A stretch of DNA of 64,000 nt from Derxia gummosa DSM 723 (GCF_000482785.1 NZ_AXWS01000007.1:434001-498000); one strand, 5' to 3'; counted from the first letter of the stretch, positions 25,875 through 35,473 are shown. The notes: a model not told the origin generated them from the sequence alone. Made by a program: numbers and translations.

Positions 25875-26909
25875 TCAGAACACCCGCGTCACCTTGAAGC
25901 CGCGCGCTGCCATCAGCGCCGGCAGCCCCCGCGCCCCGACCATGTGCAGCCCGCCCACCACGGCGAACACGCGATCGCCGGCCGCGTGGCGCGCGGCAAT
26001 GCCGTCGGCCATCGGGCCATTGCGGTCGTCGAGCAGGCGGCGCATCTGGGCGCGCTCGGCGTCGTCGCGCATGCAGTCGCACCAGTCGCCATAGCTTTCG
26101 AGGTCGGCAAGATTGCCGTCGGCCCAGGCGCGCAGCAGGCGGCGGGTCTGGCGCAGTTCCTCGCCCGAGTCGTTGCGGGCCAGCGCCTCGCGCACGTAGG
26201 CCCGCGCCTCGGCGTCGTTCATGGGCGGCAGCAGGGCGTCGATCTGGGCCTCGGGGGTTTCGAGCGCGACGAGCGGCAGCTTGAACAGGCGGGCATAGCC
26301 GGCCACCGCGCCTTCCTGGCCATAGGCGGCTTCGAGCCCGTCGCGGCGCGCTTCCAGCACGGTGATGGTGATGAGCTGGATGAGCGGATGCAGTCCGGCC
26401 ATCGCGCGCGGATCGGTGCAGGCGGCGCGCCAGGCGTCGGCGAGCAGGTCGGCGGTGGCGTCGTCGAGACGGAAGCCGGGCTTGCGCTGGGCGGCCTTAT
26501 GTAGGCGCTGCTGGGTGGCCGGATCGGCCGGGTCGAGTTCCATGAGCACGGCATCGCTGGCGCGCATCGCGGCCTTGGTCTGCGGGCCGAGGTAGATCCA
26601 GTCGCGCTCGCCGAGATGGATGCTGGCGAACAGCCAGGACGCGCGGCCGTCGCGCTCGACGCGCCAGAGCAGACCGCGATCCCTGGCTCGCGCCTGGCCG
26701 GCCTGCACCTCGTCGCGCGTGGGCGTGACCGGCGGCGGCGGACAGTCGGTGGCGATGTCGTCGCGCGCGAGCGCGGGCGCGGCCGACAGGCCGGCGAGCA
26801 GGGCGAGCGCGACAAGGCCGGCACGCGGCATGCGCCCGGCACGGCGGGCGAGCGTGATCAGGCCGGCGCGCAGCGCGCCGCCCATACCCTGCGGGAAGGC
26901 CGTCTTCAT
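25875..26909 (-). CDS. TraB/GumN-family exported protein
   Basis: 344 residues from the ATG at 26909, with GGAG at 7 bases. An N-terminal hydrophobic stretch (AGLVALALLAGLSAAPALA) ends at a plausible signal-peptidase site. TraB/GumN (PF01963) features follow: WLFASIHLGERD near residue 90 and VVGGLHMVGARGL near 320, the paired x-x-x-H motifs that in this superfamily (which includes the Tiki proteases) may bind metal. Four cysteines in the mature part could form disulfides in the periplasm. Substrate is unknown; GumN's name comes from a xanthan cluster, which is absent here. Confidence 0.85.
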   Translation of the reverse strand: MKTAFPQGMGGALRAGLITLARRAGRMPRAGLVALALLAGLSAAPALARDDIATDCPPPPVTPTRDEVQAGQARARDRGLLWRVERDGRASWLFASIHLGERDWIYLGPQTKAAMRASDAVLMELDPADPATQQRLHKAAQRKPGFRLDDATADLLADAWRAACTDPRAMAGLHPLIQLITITVLEARRDGLEAAYGQEGAVAGYARLFKLPLVALETPEAQIDALLPPMNDAEARAYVREALARNDSGEELRQTRRLLRAWADGNLADLESYGDWCDCMRDDAERAQMRRLLDDRNGPMADGIAARHAAGDRVFAVVGGLHMVGARGLPALMAARGFKVTRVF

Positions 26910-27093
26910 GCGGCGTCTCCGGTGATGAACTGGCGGGCACCTTAACCAAGCGCTCCGGTGGGCGAACGGGCGGACAGCGGGGGAATGACGGTCGGCGCAT
27001 GGCGCGGCGCACCCGGGCGGCGCTGGCGCCGTCGCGCCGCCTCCCGCCCGGCGACCGGGATCGCGCGCCGGCTCCGCTCGGGCGCGCCGTCGC

Positions 27094-28017
27094 TCACAGC
27101 AGCTCGATCCCCGCCAGCCTTGCCGCACAGGTATCGCGCACGATCGCCACGAAATCCTCCGCATGCGCCGTGCCGCCGAGCGCTGCCGGCATCGCCGCGT
27201 GCAGCTCGCTCCACAGGCCGCGCGCGCCGATCGGCCGGGCGGTCACGTAGTCGTGGCTCACGTAGTTCTCGACGCCCCAGTTGGGCAGCGCCGCGATGCC
27301 GCGCCGGCTCGCGACGAGCTGGAGGATGGCCACCGTCAGCTCGGCCGTGCGGCGCTCGAAGCCGATGCCGGCCGGCGCCAGCACCTCGCGGATGAGGTCG
27401 ATGCGCGCCTCGGGCACCGGATAGGTGATGAGCGTCTCGCCCGCGAAATCGGCCGCCGCCAGCCGCTTGCGGCGCGCCAGCCGGTGCTCGTTGGGCAGCA
27501 CCGCGAGGATCTCGAAGCGGAACAGCGGCCGCACCGCCAGCGTCTTGCCGCGCGCGCCCGGCGCCGAGCCGATCACCACGTCGGCGCGGCCTTCGTCGAG
27601 CAGCCCGAGCGGATCGGCGTGGAAGCCGGCGACGAGGTCCAGCTCCACCTCGGGCCAGCGACGACGGAACTCGTCCATCACCGGCATCAGCCAGTCGAAG
27701 CAGGTATGGCATTCGAGAACGATGCGCAGGCTGCCGCCGGCCGCGCCCTTCATGCGCAGCAGGTCGCGCTCGGCGTCGTCCACCGCGCGCAATTGCTCGC
27801 GGGCCAGCGCGAGCAGGCGGTCGCCGGCCGCGGTGAACTTCAGGCCGCCGCGCGTGCGCTCGAACAGCGCGAGGCCGTAATGCGCTTCCAGCGCGCGGAT
27901 CTGGTGCGACAGCGCCGATTGCGTGAGATGTACCCGCTCGGCGGCGGCGGCGAGCGTGCGCGATTCGGCGATGGCGATGAAGGAGCGCAGATGGCGCAGT
28001 TCGAGCGGGCTGGACAT
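27094..28017 (-). CDS. metR: LysR-family regulator MetR
   Basis: 307 residues from the ATG at 28017; a GTG at 28044 would add nine. The helix-turn-helix spans LELRHLRSFIAIAESRTLAAAAERVHLTQSALSHQ, written here only to Leu-Thr-Gln-Ser as the recognition helix start. MetR binds homocysteine through its C-terminal domain and activates metE. The sequence is MetR-like (the SALSHQI and TLAAAA elements) and its divergent position next to metE strongly supports the name. No good ribosome binding site precedes either start. Confidence 0.9.
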   Translation of the reverse strand: MSSPLELRHLRSFIAIAESRTLAAAAERVHLTQSALSHQIRALEAHYGLALFERTRGGLKFTAAGDRLLALAREQLRAVDDAERDLLRMKGAAGGSLRIVLECHTCFDWLMPVMDEFRRRWPEVELDLVAGFHADPLGLLDEGRADVVIGSAPGARGKTLAVRPLFRFEILAVLPNEHRLARRKRLAAADFAGETLITYPVPEARIDLIREVLAPAGIGFERRTAELTVAILQLVASRRGIAALPNWGVENYVSHDYVTARPIGARGLWSELHAAMPAALGGTAHAEDFVAIVRDTCAARLAGIELL

Positions 28018-28049
28018 GAGCGGCAAGGCGGAAGGCGGGGCCACCGATT

Positions 28050-28094
28050 ATGAATCTATCTCATCAAACGGTGAAAAACCGTCGCTTGATTCAT
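28050..28094. promoter_or_regulatory. metR/metE control region with candidate MetR box
   Basis: TGAATCTATCTCA (28051-28063) matches the MetR consensus TGAA-N5-TTCA except at one position. It begins a longer inverted repeat in which ATGAATC (28050-28056) faces GATTCAT (28088-28094). The site lies 83-96 bases before the metE ATG and just upstream of metR. Confidence 0.5.
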
Positions 28095-28145
28095 GCCTGA
28101 CCGCTGCCGAGACTGCGCGCCTCATCCGCAGAACAAGGCATCGGC

Positions 28146-30545
28146 ATGACCCTCGTCCACACCCTCGGCTTCCCGCGCATCGGCGAACGGCGCGAACTCA
28201 AGTTCGCCCTCGAATCCTTCTGGCGCGGCGATTCGTCGGCCGCTCAGCTGGAGGAAGCCGCGCGCTTCGTGCGCGCCCGCCGCTGGCAGACCCAGGCCCG
28301 CGCCGGCCTCGGCCTCGTGACCGTCGGCGACTTCGCGCTCTACGACCATGTGCTCGACGCGAGCCTGCTGCTCGGCGCGGTGCCGGCGCGCTTCGGCTTT
28401 GGCGGCGACGCGGGCACGGCCGGGCACGGCGCTGGCGCCGACAACGCCCCGGCAACCGGCGCACAGGCAGTCGTCGACCGCGCCCCGCTCGGCCTCGCCG
28501 GCCACTTCGCCCTCGCGCGCGGCAACGCCGCCCAGCCGGCGCTGGAGATGACCAAGTGGTTCGACACCAACTACCACTACCTCGTGCCCGAGCTGGACTC
28601 GCGCACGCGGCTGTCGCTGCACGCGGCGGCGCTGCTCGACGAGGTGCGCGAAGCCCAGGCCTTCGGCCATCGCGTGAAGGTCGCGCTGGTCGGGCCGCTT
28701 ACCTGGCTCAGGCTGGCCAAGAGCCATGAGGCCGGCTTCGACCGGCGCGCGCTCGCGGCCGATCTGGCCGAGTGCTACGCGACGCTGTTCGGCCGCCTCG
28801 GCGGGCTGGGCGTGGAATGGGTCCAGCTCGACGAGACGGCGCTCGTCACCGACCTCGACGACGACTGGCTCCACGCCGCCGACCTCATCTACGCCCGCTT
28901 CAACCGCGCCGAAGGCCGCCCGCGCCTACTGCTCGCCACCGCCTTCGGCGACGTGTCGCGCCATGCCGACCGCCTCGCCGGCTGGCCGATCGACGGCCTG
29001 CATCTCGACCTAGTGCGCGCGCCCGATCAGCTCGCCGCCTTCCTGCCCGACTGGCCCGAGGGCCGCGTGCTGTCGGCCGGCGTGGTGGACGGCCGCAACA
29101 TCTGGCGCAACGACCTGCGACTCAGCCTCGCCACGCTCGCGCCGCTGCATGCCGCGCTCGGCGACCGGCTCTGGCTCGCGCCGTCGTGCTCGCTGCTGCA
29201 TGTGCCGGTCACGCTCGACGGCGAGGACAAGCTCGACGCCGAGGTGAAGCCCTGGCTCGCCTTCGCGACCGAGAAGCTCGGCGAGCTGGCGCTGCTGGCG
29301 CGGGCGCTCGATGCCGGCGACAACGCCGACGCGCCGGCGCACGAAGCCACTGCCATCGCCCGCGCCCTCGCCGCCTCCGACGCCGCGCGCGGCGCCCGTC
29401 TCGCCTCGCGCCGCACTCGTCACCGCACGGTGCGCGCCCGCGTCGAGGCGATCACGCCAGACATGGCCGAGCGCTTCAGCCCGCACGCCGGGCGCGCCGT
29501 CGCCCAGCAGGCGGCGCTCGGCCTGCCGCCGCTGCCCACCACCACGATCGGCTCCTTCCCGCAGACGCCCGCCATCCGCGCCGCCCGCGCCGCCCACAAG
29601 CGCGGCGAACTCGGCGCGCTCGACTACCTCAACGCGATGCGCGCCGAGGTGGCCGAGGTCATCCGCCGCCAGGAAGCGCTCGGCCTCGACGTGCTCGTGC
29701 ACGGCGAGCCGGAGCGCACCGACATGGTCGAGTACTTCGCCGAGAAGCTCTGGGGCTATGCGGTGACGGCCAACGGCTGGGTGCAGAGCTACGGCTCGCG
29801 CTGCGTGAAGCCGCCCATCCTCTTCGGCGACGTGCTGCGGCCCGAGGCGATGACGGTCGATACCGCCGTCCACGCCCAGTCGCTCACGGGCAAGCCGGTC
29901 AAGGGCATGCTGACCGGGCCGGTCACGATGCTCCAGTGGTCCTTCGTGCGCGACGACCTGCCGCGCGAGCAGGTGCAGCTCCAGCTCGCGCTCGCGCTGC
30001 GCGACGAGGTGCAGGCGCTGGAGGCGGCGGGCATCCGCATCATCCAGATCGACGAACCGGCCTTCCGCGAAGGGCTGCCGCTGCGCGCCGCCGACCAGGG
30101 CGCCTGGCTCGACGCGGCGGTGCGCGCCTTCCGCCTGAGCGCGGCCGGCGTGGCCGACACGACGCAGATCCACACCCACATGTGCTACTCGGAGTTCAAC
30201 GACGTGCTGCCGTGGATCGCGGCGATGGACGCCGACGTGATCACCATCGAGACCTCGCGCTCGGCGATGGAGCTGCTCGATGGCTTCGCGGCCTTCGACT
30301 ATCCGAACCAGATCGGGCCGGGCGTGTACGACATCCATTCGCCGCGCGTGCCGTCGGTGGAGGCGATGCTGGCGCTGCTGGAGCGGGCCTGCTCGGTGAT
30401 CCCGCGCGAGCGGCTGTGGGTGAATCCGGACTGCGGGTTGAAGACGCGCGGCTGGGCGGAGACGGAAGCGGCGCTGGCGAACATGGTCGCTGCGGCTCGG
30501 CGGCTTCGGGCGTCGGCTCCGGCCGCGGCGGCTGTTTTGGCCTGA
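28146..30545 (+). CDS. metE: Cobalamin-independent methionine synthase
   Basis: 799 residues. It transfers the methyl group of 5-methyltetrahydropteroyl-polyglutamate to homocysteine, the last step of methionine synthesis. The zinc ligands are visible: His678 and Cys680 (IHTHMC), and Cys763 (NPDCGLKTR); their 85-residue spacing equals that in E. coli MetE. The N-terminal homologous half starts [21 protein letters not shown]. It is about 45 residues longer than E. coli MetE, chiefly through a Gly/Ala-rich insertion near residues 90-115. Control by the divergent metR is expected. Confidence 0.97.
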   Translation: MTLVHTLGFPRIGERRELKFALESFWRGDSSAAQLEEAARFVRARRWQTQARAGLGLVTVGDFALYDHVLDASLLLGAVPARFGFGGDAGTAGHGAGADNAPATGAQAVVDRAPLGLAGHFALARGNAAQPALEMTKWFDTNYHYLVPELDSRTRLSLHAAALLDEVREAQAFGHRVKVALVGPLTWLRLAKSHEAGFDRRALAADLAECYATLFGRLGGLGVEWVQLDETALVTDLDDDWLHAADLIYARFNRAEGRPRLLLATAFGDVSRHADRLAGWPIDGLHLDLVRAPDQLAAFLPDWPEGRVLSAGVVDGRNIWRNDLRLSLATLAPLHAALGDRLWLAPSCSLLHVPVTLDGEDKLDAEVKPWLAFATEKLGELALLARALDAGDNADAPAHEATAIARALAASDAARGARLASRRTRHRTVRARVEAITPDMAERFSPHAGRAVAQQAALGLPPLPTTTIGSFPQTPAIRAARAAHKRGELGALDYLNAMRAEVAEVIRRQEALGLDVLVHGEPERTDMVEYFAEKLWGYAVTANGWVQSYGSRCVKPPILFGDVLRPEAMTVDTAVHAQSLTGKPVKGMLTGPVTMLQWSFVRDDLPREQVQLQLALALRDEVQALEAAGIRIIQIDEPAFREGLPLRAADQGAWLDAAVRAFRLSAAGVADTTQIHTHMCYSEFNDVLPWIAAMDADVITIETSRSAMELLDGFAAFDYPNQIGPGVYDIHSPRVPSVEAMLALLERACSVIPRERLWVNPDCGLKTRGWAETEAALANMVAAARRLRASAPAAAAVLA

Positions 30546-30551
30546 GGGGTC

Positions 30552-30772
30552 GGCGCGGGGCGGGGATGGCGCGGGGCGCGGCCGGCGGGAGCGGTCGCGC
30601 CTGGACGGCGCGACTGCCCTTCGCTCCTTCGGTAGCCCGACGGCCGGCCTGCAACTCAGCCCGCTTCGCGGGCTTCGGACAGCAGGCCTGAGCGCCTGCG
30701 GCGCTCACCGTCGTCTACCTCGTCGCTCGGCGCCCCCGAAGGCCGCGCCCCGCGCCATCCCCGCCCCGCGCC
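30552..30772. repeat. Hairpin-array element 1 with 32-bp perfect inverted repeats
   Basis: Perfect 32-base inverted repeats at 30552-30583 and 30741-30772 enclose 157 bases. The interior holds short perfect hairpins with three-base loops: AGCCCGC-TTC-GCGGGCT (30658-30674) and TGAGCGCC-TGC-GGCGCTCA (30689-30707). A third, GGGCCGC-GAC-GCGGCCC (30796-30812), lies just outside. The element starts 6 bases after the metE stop. No coding potential is credible. The gap 30546-31369 between metE and the convergent PhzF-family gene is otherwise empty. Confidence 0.75.
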
Positions 30773-30986
30773 TCGTGCCTGTGCACAAGCAGCCGGGGCC
30801 GCGACGCGGCCCTTGCAGCGGTGGCGACGACTCGGCGAATCGGCCTTTCGATCGGGCCACCTCCTCCAGCGCCTCGCCGCGCTCCCACTCCCGACCAACC
30901 GATCCGAGCCGCACTCGGCTCGCTTCACCGCCACTCGCGCTCGAATCTCAAGCCGCATGCATTGAGCGGGAACTTGCTCGACCGCT

Positions 30987-31016
30987 GTGCTCGTGCTCGT
31001 GCTCGCGCTCGCGCTC
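30987..31016. repeat. Tandem hexamer repeat
   Basis: Five consecutive hexamers, three GTGCTC and two GCGCTC, followed by GCGCGAGCAC which folds back on them. It lies midway between the two hairpin-array elements. A 9-bp triloop hairpin (GCGAGCACT-CGG-AGTGCTCGC, 31066-31086) follows shortly after. Confidence 0.75.
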
Positions 31017-31110
31017 GCGCGAGCACCGAGCCTTGCAACACGAGCCCCCTCGGCGCCACGAGCCGGCGAGCACTCGGAGTGCTCGCCCCAACGGCCTCAC
31101 CGCATTAACG

Positions 31111-31339
31111 GCGGGCCGGGTCGGGGAGTGGCGTGGGCGGGGCGTCTGGAGCGCCGAGCAAACGAGGTAGGCGCGGGAGAACGGCCGCAGGCCGTTCGGG
31201 CTTGCCTGTTTGAGGCTTTGCGCAGCAAAGCCGAGTTGGCAAGCCGGCCCGCGAGCTGCCGAAGGCAGCGAGGGAAGCTGGCCCGACGGGCCGGCAGCTC
31301 CAGCCGCCCCACCCACGCCACTCCCCGACCCGCGCCCGC
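31111..31339. repeat. Hairpin-array element 2 with ~45-bp inverted repeats
   Basis: Near-perfect inverted repeats at 31111-31155 and 31293-31339, with a 21-base exact core (around GGTCGGGGAGTGGCGTG), enclose 137 bases. Inside are four hairpins with short loops: GAACGGCC-GCA-GGCCGTTC (31179-31197), GGCTTTGC-GCA-GCAAAGCC (31214-31232) nested in GCTTGCC/GGCAAGC (31200-31244), GCTGCC-GAA-GGCAGC (31255-31269), and GGCCCG-A-CGGGCC (31280-31292). The architecture copies element 1 but the arm sequences differ. It ends 30 bases before the PhzF-family stop. Confidence 0.75.
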
Positions 31340-31369
31340 AACCCAACCAGCAAGCCCGACCAACGCCGC

Positions 31370-32203
31370 TCAAGAGGGAACGCAGATCGTCCCGCTGAGG
31401 AACTCGACGCACGTGCCCGACAGCTTCACCCGCTCCCCCACCAGTTCGCACAGCACCGCCCCGCCCCGCTGCGACGCCTGCCAGCCGTTGAGCGTCGTCT
31501 TGCGCAGCCGCGCCGCCCAGAACGGCGCCAGCAGGCAATGCGCCGACCCCGTCACCGGGTCTTCAGCGATGCCCGCGAACGGCCCGAACATGCGCGACAC
31601 GAAGTCGTAGTCGTCGTCCTCGGCGGTGATGATCAGGTTGCGCTCCTCCAGGCAGTCGAGCGTGCCGACGGGCAGCGCCGCTTCCACCGCCTTGCGGCTT
31701 TCGAGCCGGGCGAGGTTCATCGTCGTGCCCGTCCAGTACTCGACGATGTGCACCCCCAGCGCATCGACCAGCGCGTCGGGCACGGCGGCGGGCACCGGCG
31801 GATCGGCCGGGAAGTCCATGGTCAGGAACTCCAGCCCGCGCACCACGCGCAGCACGCCGCTGGCGGTGTCGAAGGCCACCTCGCGCAGATGCGGCTGGAG
31901 CTTGTGCGTGATGACCCAGGCCGCCGCCAGCGTCGCGTGACCGCAGAGGTTGACCTCGCAGGCCGGCGTGAACCATCGCAGCCCCCAGTGCAGCGGCGCA
32001 TGCGCGCTCGCCCCCGCGTGGGGTGGGGCAAGCGCCGTCGGCGGTTTCACGATGAAGGCGGTTTCCGAGAGGTTGTTCTCGGCTGCAATCGCTTGCAGCG
32101 TCGCATCGGGCAACCAGTCGTCGAGCGGCACGACCGCCGCCGGATTACCGCGGAACAACTCCGAGGTGAAGGCATCGACCTGGTACATCGCCAGCTTGAA
32201 CAT
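31370..32203 (-). CDS. PhzF-family protein (isomerase/epimerase-like)
   Basis: 277 residues. Starts MFKLAMYQVDAFTSELFRGNPAAVV, the standard PhzF opening. The catalytic glutamate is Glu47 (NNLSETAFI), with GHATLAAAW near 96 and EDPVTGSAHC near 219. The diaminopimelate-epimerase-like fold is cytosolic; PhzF itself isomerises a phenazine precursor, but no other phenazine gene is present, so the substrate is unknown. AGGAG at 6 bases supports the ATG at 32203. Convergent with metE across the hairpin-array region; 298 bases of unannotated sequence separate it from the next gene. Confidence 0.88.
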   Translation of the reverse strand: MFKLAMYQVDAFTSELFRGNPAAVVPLDDWLPDATLQAIAAENNLSETAFIVKPPTALAPPHAGASAHAPLHWGLRWFTPACEVNLCGHATLAAAWVITHKLQPHLREVAFDTASGVLRVVRGLEFLTMDFPADPPVPAAVPDALVDALGVHIVEYWTGTTMNLARLESRKAVEAALPVGTLDCLEERNLIITAEDDDYDFVSRMFGPFAGIAEDPVTGSAHCLLAPFWAARLRKTTLNGWQASQRGGAVLCELVGERVKLSGTCVEFLSGTICVPS

Positions 32204-32501
32204 GCTGTTCTCCTAGGGTCCGCCGGGCGTGGCGCCGAGCCGCGCCGCGCCGCCCATGGCGCCGGTCGATGCTAGCGCGCCCGACCGGCCACGCGGGTGG
32301 TGGCGTATCGGGGTTGTCGGCCTCGAACGGCATCGGCCACAGGCGAGAAAACCTTGATTTGCGCATGGGCCGGAACGCGCCACACCCCTGACGCCGCCAC
32401 CCGGCCGGATTCATCCCGGAGCTTTTTGCTCAACTTGTGCGGTATTTCCTCGCGCAGGAAGATTTCCAAAATCTTTCGATGCGCAACACGAGGAGACCGC
32501 C

Positions 32502-34136
32502 ATGCGCACATTCATCAGGCCCGCGATCGCGGGAACGGCGGCGCTCGCGCTGCTTGCCGGTTGCGGCGTGAAGATCAGCGACGACACGCCCACCGCGCTG
32601 GCCCGCAATCCGGCCAGCACCTACGAGTTCAATGCCGACATCGAAACCAGCGGCGCGGAGCTCGACAGCGTGACCGTGAAGGTGGACGGCACGCCCTTCC
32701 CGATGGCGCTCGTGGGCGGAGGCTGGCGCGCGACGGTGCCGGTCAACCCCTGCGTCAACAGCCTCGCGGTGCGCTACGAGGCCGTCTGGCATGCGGGCAC
32801 GCTCAGCGACACCGAGCGCGAGCCCGAGGCCGGCAGCCTGCGCAAATGGCTCACGGGCGCGCCCGCCGTCGCCTGCCCCGACACCTTCGGCAAGACCTTC
32901 ACCGTCGATTCCACCGCCGACCAGCCCGACGCCAACCCCGGCGACGGCCTGTGCCAGACCGCGACCGGCGCCTGCACCCTGCGCGCCGCGATCATGGAAG
33001 CCAACACCACCGCCGTGGCCGACCGCGTCGTGCTCGCCTCGCAGACCTACGCGCTCACCCGCCAGGGCCAGGACGACGACGCCAGCGCCGGCGACCTCGA
33101 CATCCGCAATCCGCTGCTGATCGAGACCGCCAACGGCGGCACCGCCACGATCGACGCAGCCGAACTGGGCGACCGCGTGTTCGACCTCTTCCCCGCCGCC
33201 ACCGACCGCGACGGCCGCGCCGACTGGGACACCGTGACGCTGCGCGACCTCGTGATCCGCGGCGGCCATCCGCCGGGCTCGGGCGGCGGCATCTACAGCC
33301 GCGCGCAGCTGTTCATGGAGCGGGTCGTCATCCGCGACAGTCAGGCTGGCAGCCTGCTCGGGCACTACGGGGGCGGGCTCTATGTCAGCAACTTCACGCA
33401 TGCGATCGAGATCCATGTGCGCGACAACCGCTCCGGCCACATCGGCGGCGGCATCTTCCTGGCCGAGGGCGCCAAGCTGGTGCTGGAACGCAGCAGCGTG
33501 ACCGGCAACCACAACGGCGCCCAGCACGGCGGCGGCATCGCGCTCATGGGCGGCAGCCTGGAAGCCACCAACGTCACCATCTCGGGCAACAGCTCGACCA
33601 CCTACGGCGGCGGCATCTATGCCAACGGCATGGGCGGCTCGCTGCTGCTGCGCAACGTGACGATCGCGCGCAACCGCGCCGATGACGACAACTCGCTCTC
33701 CGGCAGCTCCGGCAGCCTGGGCGGCGGCGTGCTGCTCGCGGGCGGCAGCACCAGCTACACGATCGGCAACACCCTCATCGCCGAGAACTGGCGCGGCAGC
33801 GGCGCGACGCCGAGCGACTGCATGGGCACGATCAATTCGCGCGGCTACAACCTGATCGAGGACATGGGCCCGAGCTGCGTGCTCACCGGCATCACGACCG
33901 GCAACCTGAGCGGGCTGTTCACGGCCGATCTGGCCGACCTCGGCTTCTGGGGCGGCTTCGCGCCGGTGCATCGGCTCCAGACCACCAGCGCCGCGCGCGA
34001 CGCCGGCAACACCGCCACGCCCAACAACGCCTCGACCCTCGCCTGCCCGACGATCGACCAGCGCAACATCGAGCGCCCGCGTGACGGCGACGGCCGCGAC
34101 GGCGCGCGCTGCGACATCGGGGCGGTGGAGATGTGA
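32502..34136 (+). CDS. Lipoprotein with CSLREA-type and right-handed beta-helix region
   Basis: 544 residues. The signal MRTFIRPAIAGTAALALLAGC ends in a lipobox, giving a lipid-anchored Cys21. Around residue 155 lies GACTLRAAIMEAN, matching the CSLREA motif that often precedes parallel beta helices. From there repeats such as GGGIYS, GGGLYVSN, GGGIFL, GGGIAL and GGGIYANG recur every 20-30 residues, the rungs of a right-handed beta helix, ending in DIGAVEM as in choice-of-anchor Q domains. It is probably a surface or periplasmic adhesin or polysaccharide-binding protein. GAGGAG sits 6 bases before the ATG. Confidence 0.87.
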   Translation: MRTFIRPAIAGTAALALLAGCGVKISDDTPTALARNPASTYEFNADIETSGAELDSVTVKVDGTPFPMALVGGGWRATVPVNPCVNSLAVRYEAVWHAGTLSDTEREPEAGSLRKWLTGAPAVACPDTFGKTFTVDSTADQPDANPGDGLCQTATGACTLRAAIMEANTTAVADRVVLASQTYALTRQGQDDDASAGDLDIRNPLLIETANGGTATIDAAELGDRVFDLFPAATDRDGRADWDTVTLRDLVIRGGHPPGSGGGIYSRAQLFMERVVIRDSQAGSLLGHYGGGLYVSNFTHAIEIHVRDNRSGHIGGGIFLAEGAKLVLERSSVTGNHNGAQHGGGIALMGGSLEATNVTISGNSSTTYGGGIYANGMGGSLLLRNVTIARNRADDDNSLSGSSGSLGGGVLLAGGSTSYTIGNTLIAENWRGSGATPSDCMGTINSRGYNLIEDMGPSCVLTGITTGNLSGLFTADLADLGFWGGFAPVHRLQTTSAARDAGNTATPNNASTLACPTIDQRNIERPRDGDGRDGARCDIGAVEM

Positions 34137-34236
34137 TCGGGAAGCGGCCGGGCGGGCGAGGCTGCCCGGCCCGGCCGACGATGCCTGACCGCGCGGGCAT
34201 GGCCGCCGGCCGGCGGCATCCGCCCGGCAACGACGC

Positions 34237-35355
34237 TCAGCCCAGCACCGCCGCGATCGCCGGCAACACCGCCGCGCCGAGCGCCCGGCTCCTCGCCCCG
34301 TCCCAGCCGCGCTCCTCGTCCGGCAGATCGGCGTTGTCCTTGAACGGCATTTCCAGCGTGAGCGACAGGCAGCCGAATTCGTAGCCGACCCATTTCGACG
34401 CGAGCTTGAGCGATTCCTCGGTGTACTTGCCGGCCGGATAGCCGTGCTCGGTCTGGAAGTCGGGCGCGGCGGTACGGAAGGCGTCGCAGAAGGCGGCCTG
34501 GGCCGCGGCCTGGGCCTCGGTGAAGCCGGGCAGCATCTCGCTGCCGGCGATGAAGACGTAGGGCAGCCCTTCGTCGCCATGCACGTCGAGGAAGAACTCG
34601 CAGCCGGTCTCGTGCAGCTTCTCGCGCACGGCGGCGACCTCGGGCGCGCGCTCCGACGGCTCCATCCATTCGCGGTTGAGGTTGGAGCCGGCGGCATTGG
34701 CGCGCAGGTTGCCGCGCACCGAACCGTCCGGGTTCATGTTGGGCACGACGAAGAAGTGCGCCTTCGCGAGCAGGCTGCGCGCGAGGCTGTCGGCCGGGTC
34801 GAGCAGGCGATCGACCATGCCCTCGACGAACCATTCGGCCATCGCCTCGCCCGGATGCTGGCGCGCGATGACCCACACCGGCGCGCCCTCGGGATTGCCG
34901 AACTCGATGCCGTCGAGATCGCGGCCGTCCACGGTCTGGCCGAGGTCGAGATGGCGCACGCCGGGCCGGCCGAGCCACTTGCCGAGCTGGCGCTGGTGGC
35001 GCTCCCACGAGTAGGGCTCGAAGTAGGCGAACCAGGTCACGCCGGCGGCGGGCACGTACTCGGCTTCGAGCATCACGCCGTCGAAGCGGGTGTCGATGCG
35101 GAACCAGGTCTCGCGGTCGTGGCTCGCGACGATGCGGTAGTCGCGCCAGCCGTCGGCATAGGTGCACTGGCGCGCGTTGAGGAAGCGCAGGTGCAGCTTC
35201 TCGCCGGGCGTGCTGGCGACGCGGAAGTGGAACCACTGTCGAAAGTCGCACAGCGGATCGCTGGTGCTGTCGGCGCGGATGTCGAGGTCGATGCGGTTGC
35301 CCTCGACCGAGACGAGCTCGATCGCGCCGCTGTCGAAGTTGCTGCTGATTCGCAT
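34237..35355 (-). CDS. M14-family zinc carboxypeptidase, cytosolic-carboxypeptidase-like
   Basis: 372 residues from the ATG at 35355. An N-terminal beta domain (about 1-120, with FRQWFHFRV) is typical of the cytosolic carboxypeptidase/Nna branch. The catalytic domain has the zinc motif RQHPGEAMAEW, then NMNPDG, the Arg/Asn pair in GSNLNREW, the third zinc ligand in LDVHGDE, and the catalytic Glu in LTLEMPF. All expected residues are present, so it should be active on C-terminal residues of peptides or proteins. No signal peptide is seen. Upstream yaaA is on the same strand 118 bases away. Confidence 0.92.
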   Translation of the reverse strand: MRISSNFDSGAIELVSVEGNRIDLDIRADSTSDPLCDFRQWFHFRVASTPGEKLHLRFLNARQCTYADGWRDYRIVASHDRETWFRIDTRFDGVMLEAEYVPAAGVTWFAYFEPYSWERHQRQLGKWLGRPGVRHLDLGQTVDGRDLDGIEFGNPEGAPVWVIARQHPGEAMAEWFVEGMVDRLLDPADSLARSLLAKAHFFVVPNMNPDGSVRGNLRANAAGSNLNREWMEPSERAPEVAAVREKLHETGCEFFLDVHGDEGLPYVFIAGSEMLPGFTEAQAAAQAAFCDAFRTAAPDFQTEHGYPAGKYTEESLKLASKWVGYEFGCLSLTLEMPFKDNADLPDEERGWDGARSRALGAAVLPAIAAVLG

Positions 35356-35473
35356 GGCCGGGCTCCAGAAGTGATGCGGTGGGTTCGGGGGAAGACGGCG
35401 CGGTTCGCTTTGCAAGTGCCGCGCCTGACGGGCCGACGCGGCTGCGGAACCGGTCACGCCGCGCTCGCGCGCC

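Noticed and set aside
30987-31610. Open frames of 100-200 codons through the metE-PhzF gap
   Set aside because: Composition is repeat-driven, frames exist on both strands, and no start signals or protein-like motifs are seen; the inverted repeats explain the sequence.
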